Shown piece after piece: positions 18,071 to 26,438 of a DNA stretch of 64,000 bases. The translations under genes were made by a program, and so were the position numbers. Each line of letters begins with the position of its first letter. The first letter of the stretch is position 1. The notes under the pieces were generated by a model. The model ran no database searches, was not told the origin of the DNA, and saw only the letters and a list, made by a program, of their open reading frames with translations. Source of the stretch: Nocardia sp. alder85J. GTDB lineage: Bacteria > Actinomycetota > Actinomycetes > Mycobacteriales > Mycobacteriaceae. The stretch is taken from contig NZ_JAIUCZ020000008.1 in assembly GCF_020176955.2 (NCBI RefSeq), forward strand, positions 410,413 through 474,412, written 5' to 3'.

Positions 18071-19273
18071 GTGACCGTCGCTTCCCCCTTCGATCTCATC
18101 GTCGTCGGCTCCGGCTTCTTCGGGCTGACCATCGCCGAGCGCACCGCGAGCCAGCTCGGCAAGCGCGTCCTGGTTGTCGACCGCCGCCCCCACCTGGGTG
18201 GTAACGCCTACTCCGAGCCCGATCCGGAGACCGGGATCGAGGTGCACAAGTACGGCGCCCACCTGTTCCACACCTCGAACAAACGGGTCTGGGACTATGT
18301 GAACCAGTTCACCGAGTTCACCGGCTACCAGCACCGGGTGTTCGGTCTGCACAAGGGGCAGGCGTATCCGCTGCCGATGGGGCTCGGGTTGCTGTCGCAG
18401 TTCTTCGGCCGCTACTTCAGCCCCCACGAGGCCCGCGCGCTGATCGCCGAGCAGGCCGCCGAGGTCGACGGCAAGAATGCCGCCAACTTCGAGGAGAAGG
18501 CCATCTCGCTGATCGGCCGCCCGCTCTACGAGGCGTTCTTCCGCGACTACACCGCCAAGCAGTGGCAGACCGACCCGAAGGAACTGCCCGCGGGCAACAT
18601 CACCCGCCTGCCGGTCCGGTACACCTTCGACAACCGGTACTTCAACGACACCTACGAGGGCCTGCCGCGGCGCGGCTACACCGCGTGGCTGTCGAAGATG
18701 GCCGAGTCGGAGCTGATCGAGGTGCGGGTGAACACGGACTGGTTCACCGTCCGCGACGAGCTGCGCGCGCAGAACCCGGACGCGCCGGTGGTCTACACCG
18801 GCCCGCTGGACCGCTACTTCGACTACGCCGAGGGCGAACTGGGCTGGCGCACCATCGATTTCGAGACCGAGGTGCTGCCGACCGGCGACTACCAGGGCAC
18901 CTCGGTGATGAACTACAACGATGCGGACGTGCCCTTCACCCGCATCATCGAGCCGCGGCACTTCCATCCGGAGCGGGACTACCCGGCCGACAAGACGGTG
19001 ATCCAGCGCGAGTTCTCCCGCTTCGCGCAGACCGGCGACGAGCCGTACTACCCGATCAACACCCCGGAGGACCGGGCCAAGGTGCTGGCCTACCGTGAGC
19101 GGGCGAAGGCCGAAACCGCTTCCGCCAAGGTGATCTTCGGCGGCCGCCTGGGCACCTACCAGTACCTGGACATGCACATGGCGATCGGCAGCGCGCTGAG
19201 CACCTTCGACAACGTATTGCGCCCGCATCTGGAATCCGGTGCGGCACTGGCGGATCAGGACGACAACCGATGA
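18071..19273 (+). CDS. glf: UDP-galactopyranose mutase
   Basis: A 400-residue flavoenzyme that converts UDP-galactopyranose to UDP-galactofuranose, the donor for cell-wall galactan. The N-terminal Rossmann motif VGSGFFGLTIAER binds FAD. GGNAYSE, HKYGAHLFHTSNKRVW, TAKQWQTDPKELPA and GRLGTYQYLDMHMAI are near-invariant between this protein and mycobacterial Glf. The GTG start lies shortly after the propeller gene, and the stop overlaps glfT2 (ATGA), giving tight coupling of donor synthesis and polymerisation. Cytoplasmic. Confidence 0.97.
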   Translation: MTVASPFDLIVVGSGFFGLTIAERTASQLGKRVLVVDRRPHLGGNAYSEPDPETGIEVHKYGAHLFHTSNKRVWDYVNQFTEFTGYQHRVFGLHKGQAYPLPMGLGLLSQFFGRYFSPHEARALIAEQAAEVDGKNAANFEEKAISLIGRPLYEAFFRDYTAKQWQTDPKELPAGNITRLPVRYTFDNRYFNDTYEGLPRRGYTAWLSKMAESELIEVRVNTDWFTVRDELRAQNPDAPVVYTGPLDRYFDYAEGELGWRTIDFETEVLPTGDYQGTSVMNYNDADVPFTRIIEPRHFHPERDYPADKTVIQREFSRFAQTGDEPYYPINTPEDRAKVLAYRERAKAETASAKVIFGGRLGTYQYLDMHMAIGSALSTFDNVLRPHLESGAALADQDDNR

Positions 19274-21237
19274 CCCAGGCCACGGTGGAGGATACGGCCG
19301 AGCTGAACGGCTCGCGCGCGATCTCGTTGCTACAGCGCGTCATCCTGCCCCGGCCGGGCGAACCGCTGGACGTGCGCACGCTGTATCTCGAGGAGTCCGC
19401 GACCAATGCCCGTCGCGCCCATGCGCCCTCGCGCACCTCGCTGTCGATCGGCGCCGAGTCCGAGGTGTCGTTCTGCACCTACTTCAACGCGGTCCCGGCG
19501 AGCTACTGGCGGCGCTGGTCGATCCTGACCTCGGTGGTGCTGCGGCTGGAACTGTCCGGCCACGGCCGCGTCGACGTCTACCGCTCCAAGGCCGACGGCT
19601 CGCGAATCCACGTGCAGGGCAACGAGTTCACCGCTTCCGACACCACACACGTGGAGTTCGAGGTGGATCTCGGCCCGTTCGAGGACGGCGGCTGGATCTG
19701 GTTCGACATCACCACCGACAGCGCGGTCGAACTGCGCAGCGGCGGCTGGTACGCGCCGGTCGAGGCGCCCGGCGACGGCGGCATCGCGGTCGGCATGCCC
19801 ACCTTCAACCGGCCGACCGACTGCGTGAAAACCCTTGCCGCCCTGGGCTCGGACCCGCTGGTGCTGGAGAAGATCAAGGCAGTGATCATCGCCGACCAGG
19901 GCACCCGAAAGACGGTCGACGAACCCGGATTCGCCGAGGCCGCAGCGGGTCTCGGTGGCCGGCTGGCCATCCACGACCAGCCCAACCTCGGCGGTTCCGG
20001 CGGCTACAGCCGGGTCATGTACGAGGCGCTGAAGACCACCGACGCGCAGTACATCGTCTACATGGACGACGACATCGAGATCGAGCCGGACTGCATCCTG
20101 CGCGCCCTCGCCTTCGCCCGCTTCGCCCGCACCCCCACGCTGGTCGGCGGGCAGATGCTCAACCTGCAGGAGCGCTCGCACCTGCACGTCATGGGTGAGA
20201 TCGTCGACCGCGGCATCTGGATGTGGACCGCCGCCCCCCACGTGGAATACGACCACGACTTCGCCAAGTACCCGCTGCGCGACCGGGACAACTCGAAGCT
20301 GCTGCACCGCCGCGTCGACGTCGACTTCAACGGCTGGTGGACCTGCGTGATCCCGCGCTCGGTGGCCGAGGAGATCGGCCAGCCGCTGCCGCTGTTCCTG
20401 AAGTGGGACGACGTCGAGTACGGCCTGCGCGCCCGCGCCGCCGGCTATCCGACGGTCACCCTGCCCGGTGCGGCGGTGTGGCACATGGCGTGGAGCGACA
20501 AGGACGACGCCATCGACTGGCAGGCGTACTTCCACCTGCGCAACCGCCTGGTGGTCGCGGCGCTGCACCTGCCCAACGACGGCCGGCCGATGGTGATCAA
20601 CACCGTCAAGGCCACCCTGAAACACCTGCTGTGCCTGGAGTATTCGACGGTCGCCATCCAGAACCAGGCGATCCGCGACTTCCTGGCGGGTCCGGACGCG
20701 CTGTTCGAACTACTGCCGACCGCCCTGGGCGAGGTGGCGCGGATGCGCAAGGACTTCCCGGACGCCGTGGTGGTTCCCTCGTCCACCGAACTGCCGCTGG
20801 CCAGCGGCAGCGGCGTGGGCGCGGTCGGCGAACCGGGCAACCCGATCGCCAAGGTGGTCCGGCTCGCCAAGGGGGTGGTGCACAATCTGCGCGCCGCCGA
20901 TCCGCGGCATCACGAGCGCCCGCAGCTGAACGTGCCCACCCTGGACGCTCGCTGGTTCCTGCTGTCGCAGGTCGACGGTGTCACCGTGACGACGGCCGAC
21001 GGCCGCGGCGTGGTGTACCGCAAGCGCGATCCGCGACAGGCGTGGGGGCTGTTCAAGGAGGCGATGCGATTGCGTCGCGAATTGGCCGGGCGCTTCCCGA
21101 CGGTCCGGGAGCGGTATCGTGCCGCGCATCCGCGGTTGACCAGTACGGCCGCGTGGGAGAACGTCTTCGGTATCCACGACGATCGAATCCCGGGCGATCG
21201 AAGCCAGGGCGATCGAAACCAGGGAGAGCAGCAATGA
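19270..21237 (+). CDS. glfT2: galactofuranosyltransferase GlfT2
   Basis: A 655-residue GT2-family polymerase that builds the alternating beta-(1,5)/(1,6) galactofuranan on decaprenyl-linked precursor at the inner face of the membrane. It has an N-terminal beta-sandwich (about 1-175) and a GT-A domain with the metal-binding DDD at residues 266-268 (YMDDDIEIEPD). The putative base lies in LKWDDVEYGLR, and the acceptor/metal His is in VWHMAWSDKDD. A C-terminal helical domain follows. Its length is slightly above the mycobacterial enzyme (about 637). The ATG overlaps the glf stop; the end overlaps the next ATG. Confidence 0.96.
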   Translation: MTQATVEDTAELNGSRAISLLQRVILPRPGEPLDVRTLYLEESATNARRAHAPSRTSLSIGAESEVSFCTYFNAVPASYWRRWSILTSVVLRLELSGHGRVDVYRSKADGSRIHVQGNEFTASDTTHVEFEVDLGPFEDGGWIWFDITTDSAVELRSGGWYAPVEAPGDGGIAVGMPTFNRPTDCVKTLAALGSDPLVLEKIKAVIIADQGTRKTVDEPGFAEAAAGLGGRLAIHDQPNLGGSGGYSRVMYEALKTTDAQYIVYMDDDIEIEPDCILRALAFARFARTPTLVGGQMLNLQERSHLHVMGEIVDRGIWMWTAAPHVEYDHDFAKYPLRDRDNSKLLHRRVDVDFNGWWTCVIPRSVAEEIGQPLPLFLKWDDVEYGLRARAAGYPTVTLPGAAVWHMAWSDKDDAIDWQAYFHLRNRLVVAALHLPNDGRPMVINTVKATLKHLLCLEYSTVAIQNQAIRDFLAGPDALFELLPTALGEVARMRKDFPDAVVVPSSTELPLASGSGVGAVGEPGNPIAKVVRLAKGVVHNLRAADPRHHERPQLNVPTLDARWFLLSQVDGVTVTTADGRGVVYRKRDPRQAWGLFKEAMRLRRELAGRFPTVRERYRAAHPRLTSTAAWENVFGIHDDRIPGDRSQGDRNQGEQQ

Positions 21238-21803
21238 CCGCCGCCCAGTCGGCCGATCAACCCCGTCTGCACGTGGTGCCCGAACCAGCGGCGCCACGCC
21301 CGGCGGAGGTGCGGATCATCAACGCGGTGCAGGGGACCATCGGCAGCGACCCGCGGGTGGTGCGCGCCGCCCGCGGCCTGTCGCACTTCGGCGAGCATTC
21401 GCTGGGCTGGCTCGGCATCGCCGCGATCGGCGCGCTGGCCGACAAGCCGCGGCGCCGGCAGTGGGCCGGGGTGGCCGTCGGCGCGTTCGGCGCGCACGCC
21501 GCCTCGGTGATCATCAAGCGCGTGGTGCGCCGGCCCCGGCCGCACGATCCGTCGGTGCGGATCAACGCGTCGACGCCGAGCACACTCAGCTTCCCGTCCT
21601 CGCACGCGACCTCCACCACGGCCGCAGCGGTGTTGCTCGGCAGGCTCACCGGGTTACCCTTGCCCGCGGTGCTGGTGCCGCCCATGCTGATCTCCCGGGT
21701 CGTGCTCGGGGTGCACTACCCCACCGACGTGCTCGCCGGCGCGGCGCTGGGCGCCGCCTCCGCGGCCGTCGTGCTGGCCGCCGAAAAGAGACTCGAGAGT
21801 TGA
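21234..21803 (+). CDS. PAP2-family phosphatase, likely decaprenylphosphoryl-5-phosphoribose phosphatase
   Basis: A 189-residue membrane protein. All three PAP2 signatures are present: K-x6-RP in IIKRVVRRPRP, PSSH (for the usual PSGH) in FPSSHATST, and SR-x5-H-x3-D in SRVVLGVHYPTD. It is placed between glfT2 and ubiA exactly as Rv3807c, the proposed phosphatase acting on the UbiA product decaprenylphosphoryl-5-phosphoribose before DprE1/E2 epimerise it. The frame is open far upstream (20223), but ATG 21234 with AGGGAGAGC upstream and ATGA overlap with glfT2 is the real start. Confidence 0.9.
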   Translation: MTAAQSADQPRLHVVPEPAAPRPAEVRIINAVQGTIGSDPRVVRAARGLSHFGEHSLGWLGIAAIGALADKPRRRQWAGVAVGAFGAHAASVIIKRVVRRPRPHDPSVRINASTPSTLSFPSSHATSTTAAAVLLGRLTGLPLPAVLVPPMLISRVVLGVHYPTDVLAGAALGAASAAVVLAAEKRLES

Positions 21804-21826
21804 CCGCACAGGAAAGAGCCCTGGTC

Positions 21827-22771
21827 GTGAGTGAAGAGCCGACAACCGTCGAACTGGACGAGGCCGTCATCAAGGGCCCGCCGAAGACCTTGGTCGGCGG
21901 GCTGTTCAAGGCCATCCGGCCGCGGCAGTGGGTGAAGAACGTCCTGGTGCTGGCCGCGCCGATGGCCGCCGGCAAGCTACCGGACGGCCAGTACGCGCTC
22001 GCCGACAGCACCCGGCTCGGGCACATCGGCATCGCGTTCGTGGTCTTCTGCCTGGCCGCCTCGGGTATCTACCTGGTCAACGACGCGCTGGACGTGGAGG
22101 CCGACCGCGCCCATCCGACCAAGCGGTACCGGCCGATCGCGGCCGGTGTGGTGCCGGTGAACCTGGCCTACGCGCTGTCGGTGGTGTTCCTGCTCGCCTC
22201 GCTGGTCGGATCGTTCCTGGCCTCCTGGCAACTGGCCGTGGTGATGGCGGTCTACATCGCCATCCAGCTGGCCTACTGCTTCGGGCTCAAGCATCAGGCC
22301 GTGCTGGACATCTGCATCGTGTCCTCGGGCTTCCTGCTGCGCGCGGTCGCCGGTGGCGCCGCGTCGGACATCCGTCTGTCGCAGTGGTTCCTGTTGATCA
22401 TGGCGTTCGGCTCGCTGTTCATGGCGGCTGGAAAGCGCTACGCGGAGCTGAAGATCGCGCTCGACACCGGCGCCAAGATCCGCAAGTCGTTGCAGTACTA
22501 CACCCCCACCTACCTGCGCTTCATCTGGACGTTGTCGGCCACTGCGGTGGTGGTCTTCTACGGCCTCTGGGCGTTCGAAACCGACCACAAGCACACCCAG
22601 TGGTTCGCCGTCTCGATGATTCCGTTTACGATCGCAATCCTGCGCTACGCGGTCGACGTCGATGGTGGCGAGGCCGGTGAACCCGAAGAGATCGCGCTGG
22701 GGGACCGCATTCTGCAACTCCTGGCCATCGCGTGGATCGGAGCGGTAGGTGTTGCTGTCTATCTCACCTGA
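21827..22771 (+). CDS. ubiA: decaprenyl-phosphate phosphoribosyltransferase
   Basis: A 314-residue UbiA-superfamily membrane enzyme that transfers 5-phosphoribose from PRPP to decaprenyl phosphate, the first committed step toward decaprenyl-phospho-arabinose. The first Asp-rich motif is NDALDVEADRAHPTKRYRP; FGLKHQAVLDICIVSSGF and MAAGKRYAEL are typical of the mycobacterial orthologue Rv3806c. A TTG at 21800 overlapping the previous stop is possible, but GTG 21827 gives the N-terminus MSEEP, resembling MSEDV in M. tuberculosis. About eight to nine membrane segments. The stop lies inside aftB. Confidence 0.94.
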   Translation: MSEEPTTVELDEAVIKGPPKTLVGGLFKAIRPRQWVKNVLVLAAPMAAGKLPDGQYALADSTRLGHIGIAFVVFCLAASGIYLVNDALDVEADRAHPTKRYRPIAAGVVPVNLAYALSVVFLLASLVGSFLASWQLAVVMAVYIAIQLAYCFGLKHQAVLDICIVSSGFLLRAVAGGAASDIRLSQWFLLIMAFGSLFMAAGKRYAELKIALDTGAKIRKSLQYYTPTYLRFIWTLSATAVVVFYGLWAFETDHKHTQWFAVSMIPFTIAILRYAVDVDGGEAGEPEEIALGDRILQLLAIAWIGAVGVAVYLT

Positions 22772-24866
22772 CGAGATGGTGGTCGAGGGACAACAGAACG
22801 AGGGAGATCCGGCGGCCGGTGCCGCCGGTCCGGTCACGCGCGCCCAACGGCGCCTGGCCCTGACGTCCCGGACCGTCTTCGTCGGTGGGGTGACCCTCAC
22901 CGCCGTCCTCTTCGGTCTCGGCGCCTGGCAGCGCCGCTGGATCGCGGACGACGGCCTGATCGTGTTGCGCACGGTGCGCAATCTGCTGGCCGGCTACGGG
23001 CCGGTCTTCAACGAGGGCGAGCGGGTGGAGACCAACACCAGCGCCGCCTGGACGTACGTCATCTGGTTCTTCTCCTGGGTCACCCACGCCCGGCTGGAGT
23101 ACGTCAGTCTCTGGGTGGCGCTGACCCTGTCGGTGCTGGCCATCGTGCTGGCCATGCTCGGCGCCGCGCGGCTGTGGGGCCGGCCCTGGGACGCCCCGGG
23201 CCGGATCGGTGGCCTGACGCTGCTGCTGCCGGCGGGCGCGGCGGTGTACATCGCGGTGCCGCCCGCCCGTGACTACGCCACCTCCGGGCTGGAGAACTGC
23301 CTGGTGATCTGCTGGCTGGGCCTGCTGTGGTGGCTGCTGGTGCGGTGGAGCCGCACCGAGCGGGCCCGCGCCGGCCTGGTTTTGACCATCGCCTTCGTCG
23401 CCGGGCTGTCCTGGCTGATCCGTCCGGAGATGGTCATCGTCGGCGGGCTGGCCGGGCTGCTGATCCTGCTCGCGCCGATGCCCGCGACCCGGCTGGGCCC
23501 GCTGGTGATGCGGGTGCTGATCCTCGTGGTCGCCTGCCTGGTGCCCGGCTGCTACCAGATCTTCCGGATGGGCTTCTACGGGTTGCCCTATCCGAACACG
23601 GCCGTGGCCAAGGAGGCCGGCGGCGCCAAGTGGGGACAGGGCTTCACCTACCTCTGGGATCTGAGCGGGCCGTATCTGCTGTGGCTGCCGGTGGCGCTGC
23701 TGCTGGTGGCGGTGGTACTCACCCGGCGGCCGGTGCGGGTCCGGGCGGCCGGCTCCGACACCGCCGCCGCGGCGGGACCCGCCGCGCGCGTACGGCGGCT
23801 GTGGCAGCGCCGGGAGCGGCTGCGCGCCCCGGGTGTGGTGGTCGCCCTGGTATTGCTCGGCGGTCTGGCGCTGGTGGTGTTCGAACTGCGCGTCGGCGGT
23901 GACTTCATGCACGGCCGGATGCTGTTGCCGCAGTTGTTCTGTCTGCTGCTGCCGGTGTCGGTGCTGCCGGTGCGGGTGCCGCTGCGGCGGGCCGCTGGTG
24001 ATGTACCGCGGCGGGCCGCTGGTGATGTACCGCGGCGGGCCGCTGGTGATGTACCGCGGCGGGCCGCTGGTGATGTACCGCGGCGGGCCGCTGGTGACGC
24101 GGCGCCGGATCGGGCGGCGACGCGGCTCGCGGCGGTGACCGGGGTGGCCTGGCTGGCCGTGGTCGTCTGGTCGGTGCTGGTGACCAACAGCACCGGCAAC
24201 AACTCCGGCGCCAACATCAGCTCGACCGGCATCGTCGACGAGCGGATCTACTACGTGCTCAACAGTTCCCACCAGCACCCGGTGCTGGCCGAGGACTATC
24301 TGGACTATCCGCGCATGCGGGCGATGGTGCAGGACATCGCCGCGACGCCCGACGGCGGTCTGCTGCTGAGTTCGCCGTCGTACATGATGTGGTACGTCGC
24401 CCCGCCGCCACTGCCGATTCCCGACGGCGGCGCCGGGCACACCGTCTACTTCCTGAACCTCGGCATGACCAGCATGAACGTGCCGCTGGACGTGCGGGTC
24501 ATCGATCAGGAGGGGCTGGCCTATCCGCTGGCCGCGCACACCGACCGGCTCACCGACGGCCGCATCGGGCACGACAAGAACCTGTATCCGGACTGGGTGA
24601 TCGTGGATGCCGGTGCGGTGGCCCAGCATCCGTGGATGCCGTGGTTCCTGGACGAGAAGTGGGTCACCCAGGCCCGCACCGCGCTGACCTGCCCGGACAC
24701 CCAGGCGCTGCTGGCCTCCTCGCGCGGGCCGCTGACCCTGTCCCGGTTCCGGCACAACGTGGAACAGGCCTTCCATTTCGCGAAATATCGCATCGACCGG
24801 GTGCCGAAGTACGAAATCCAACGGTGCGGTCTGATCGATCCGACCGCCGCGGTCGCTCCGAATTAG
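22749..24866 (+). CDS. aftB: terminal beta-(1,2)-arabinofuranosyltransferase AftB
   Basis: A 705-residue GT-C family membrane protein, syntenic with Rv3805c. It adds the terminal beta-(1,2)-linked arabinofuranose, from decaprenyl-phospho-arabinose, that later carries mycolic acid. The first extracytoplasmic loop has RWIADDGLIVLRTVRNLLAGYGPVFN (the Asp pair is typical of GT-C catalysis) and ETNTSAAWTY. About ten membrane segments are followed by a soluble C-terminal domain (from about residue 480). GTG 22749 has GGAG 6 nt upstream and overlaps ubiA by 23 bp. Residues 413-449 are a tandem RRAAGDVP repeat, inserted in a cytoplasmic or periplasmic loop and absent from what I know of the mycobacterial protein. 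Confidence 0.92.
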   Translation: MLLSISPDEMVVEGQQNEGDPAAGAAGPVTRAQRRLALTSRTVFVGGVTLTAVLFGLGAWQRRWIADDGLIVLRTVRNLLAGYGPVFNEGERVETNTSAAWTYVIWFFSWVTHARLEYVSLWVALTLSVLAIVLAMLGAARLWGRPWDAPGRIGGLTLLLPAGAAVYIAVPPARDYATSGLENCLVICWLGLLWWLLVRWSRTERARAGLVLTIAFVAGLSWLIRPEMVIVGGLAGLLILLAPMPATRLGPLVMRVLILVVACLVPGCYQIFRMGFYGLPYPNTAVAKEAGGAKWGQGFTYLWDLSGPYLLWLPVALLLVAVVLTRRPVRVRAAGSDTAAAAGPAARVRRLWQRRERLRAPGVVVALVLLGGLALVVFELRVGGDFMHGRMLLPQLFCLLLPVSVLPVRVPLRRAAGDVPRRAAGDVPRRAAGDVPRRAAGDVPRRAAGDAAPDRAATRLAAVTGVAWLAVVVWSVLVTNSTGNNSGANISSTGIVDERIYYVLNSSHQHPVLAEDYLDYPRMRAMVQDIAATPDGGLLLSSPSYMMWYVAPPPLPIPDGGAGHTVYFLNLGMTSMNVPLDVRVIDQEGLAYPLAAHTDRLTDGRIGHDKNLYPDWVIVDAGAVAQHPWMPWFLDEKWVTQARTALTCPDTQALLASSRGPLTLSRFRHNVEQAFHFAKYRIDRVPKYEIQRCGLIDPTAAVAPN
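23985..24097 (+). repeat. 24-bp in-frame tandem repeat in aftB
   Basis: Four perfect copies of a 24-bp unit (CGGCGGGCCGCTGGTGATGT plus ACCG), at 23985-24008, 24009-24032, 24033-24056 and 24057-24080. A fifth partial copy runs to about 24097. Each copy encodes RRAAGDVP, so copy-number change keeps the reading frame. Confidence 0.95.
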
Positions 24867-25038
24867 CTATACCTGGACGCTCATCCACGTGGTCGCGACG
24901 CGGTAACGCCGGCGTAGCCCCCGAGCGATAAGCTGCCTGGAGACATCCGTCGGGAGCGCATGTCCACATCCGTTCCGGCGGTCATTCGTAGCCGCGGCCG
25001 GGTTCGCCGGGCCGTACAACCGAAAGGCCGATCAGAAT

Positions 25039-26124
25039 ATGCGTGGGGTGACTGTTTTCCGAGTGCGGTCCAGACGTCCGGGCCGACATGCCGGTCGATT
25101 GGCCAGGGCAGCACTCGGAATGACGCTGGCAGCCCTGCTGCCGTTGAGCGTCGCGGTCGGCGGGGCGGGTACGGCAGCGGCCGCATTCGACCCCTCGGCC
25201 ACCGATTTCTGGGTCGACTCGCCGGTGATGGGCCCGATCAAGTCCCGGATCTTCCGCGCCGCGGACGGCAACACCGATCGGGTCGTGTACGCGCTGGACG
25301 GCATGCGCGCCCGCGAGGACCTGAACGGCTGGGAGATCGAGACGAACATCGCGGCCGCGCTCACGGCCGCCAACATCAACGTCGTGATGCCGGTGGGCGG
25401 CCAGTCCAGTTTCTACGCCGACTGGAACGCGCCCAGTTCGTTCCTGGGCCTGCCGCCGGTCAGCGGCTCGTCCGGGTCGGCTTCCGGCTCGTCGTCGGGA
25501 TCCGGTGGGTTGCAGGTGCTCTCGGGCGGTCCGGGCAAGAGCTACCGGTACGACTGGGAGACCTTCCTGACCAGCGACCTGCGCAACGCGCTGCGGGACC
25601 GGCTGGGCTTCCGGAGCACCCGCAACGGCGTGTTCGGCCTGTCCATGGGCGGTAGCGCGGCGCTCACGCTGGCGGCCTACCACCCGGATCAGTTCAGCTA
25701 CGCCGGTTCCTACTCCGGCTACCTCAACGTGTCGGCGCCGGGCATGCGGGAGGCGTTGCGCGCGGCCATGATCGACGCCGGCGGCTACAACATCGACTCG
25801 ATGGCGCCACCGTGGGGCCCGCAGTGGCTGCGGATGGATCCGTTCGTGTTCGCACCGCGGTTGAAGGCGAACAACACCCGGCTGTGGATCTCGGCGGGCA
25901 GCGGCCTGCCCGGCGCCGCGGACGGTCCCAACTTCGCCACCGTCAACGCCATGGGCCTGGAAGGCCTGGCGCTGGCCAACACCCGGGCGTTCCAGGTACG
26001 CATGGTGACCCTCGGCGCGGGCAACGTGACCTACGACTTCCCGAACATCGGCGTGCACAACTGGCGGTACTGGGAGAGCGAGGTGAACCGGATGCTGCCG
26101 GACATGTCGGGCAGCATCGGCTGA
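25039..26124 (+). CDS. antigen 85-type mycolyltransferase 1, with Ser/Gly-rich insert
   Basis: A 361-residue secreted alpha/beta-hydrolase (esterase D family) that transfers mycolic acid between trehalose monomycolate molecules or to arabinan. Signal peptide to about residue 46 (ends GTAAAA). The family blocks YALDGMRAREDLNGWEI, NVVMPVGGQSSFYADW and YDWETFLTSDL are present. The nucleophile is Ser202 in GLSMGGS, with His in the late GVHNWRYW segment. Between the GGQSSF block and YDWETF there are about 25 extra residues rich in Ser and Gly (SGSSGSASGSSSGSGG). This is the first of four tandem copies and follows aftB as fbpA follows it in M. tuberculosis. Confidence 0.93.
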   Translation: MRGVTVFRVRSRRPGRHAGRLARAALGMTLAALLPLSVAVGGAGTAAAAFDPSATDFWVDSPVMGPIKSRIFRAADGNTDRVVYALDGMRAREDLNGWEIETNIAAALTAANINVVMPVGGQSSFYADWNAPSSFLGLPPVSGSSGSASGSSSGSGGLQVLSGGPGKSYRYDWETFLTSDLRNALRDRLGFRSTRNGVFGLSMGGSAALTLAAYHPDQFSYAGSYSGYLNVSAPGMREALRAAMIDAGGYNIDSMAPPWGPQWLRMDPFVFAPRLKANNTRLWISAGSGLPGAADGPNFATVNAMGLEGLALANTRAFQVRMVTLGAGNVTYDFPNIGVHNWRYWESEVNRMLPDMSGSIG

Positions 26125-26181
26125 GCGCCGTGCCGATCCACGACCGCGACATCGACCGCGGCCGATCGTCGTGAACACCGG

Positions 26182-26221
26182 ACTCGGTCCGGGGCGCCCG
26201 CCCCGGGCCGAGTTCCTTTTT
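26182..26221 (+). terminator. intrinsic terminator after mycolyltransferase 1
   Basis: A 14-bp stem (26182-26195 with 26200-26213; one G-U pair) and a GCCC loop, followed by CCTTTTTAT. This is a canonical Rho-independent terminator. It closes the glf-to-mycolyltransferase 1 transcript and leaves the second mycolyltransferase with its own promoter. Confidence 0.88.
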
Positions 26222-26438
26222 ATCCGACCAACCGATCCGGCAAATACCAGGTTTATGTCACGATTCGGTAACTGGGGGTGTTTTCCCAGGAAACCGACAG
26301 GCTGCTCTGCCTATAGAAGAGCTGGTAAGTCACAACGCCGAAACCTTCGTCACCTCGGAAGCCGTGGGTGTCGAGAGTCGATCGTCAAGCACTTGGGTTG
26401 CGGTCACCGCGTGATCGCACGGGCGAAAGGTCGAGTCG
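26222..26438 (+). promoter_or_regulatory. upstream region of mycolyltransferase 2
   Basis: 217 bp between the terminator and the ATG at 26439. GC content drops visibly. A -10-like CTATAG occurs near 26311-26316, with no convincing -35. GAAAGG lies about 8 nt before the start codon. Promoter placement is inferred from the terminator upstream. Confidence 0.4.

Noticed and set aside
23985..24097. CRISPR array
   Set aside because: The repeats are contiguous with no spacers and lie in frame in aftB. No other spaced direct repeats or cas genes were found in the window.
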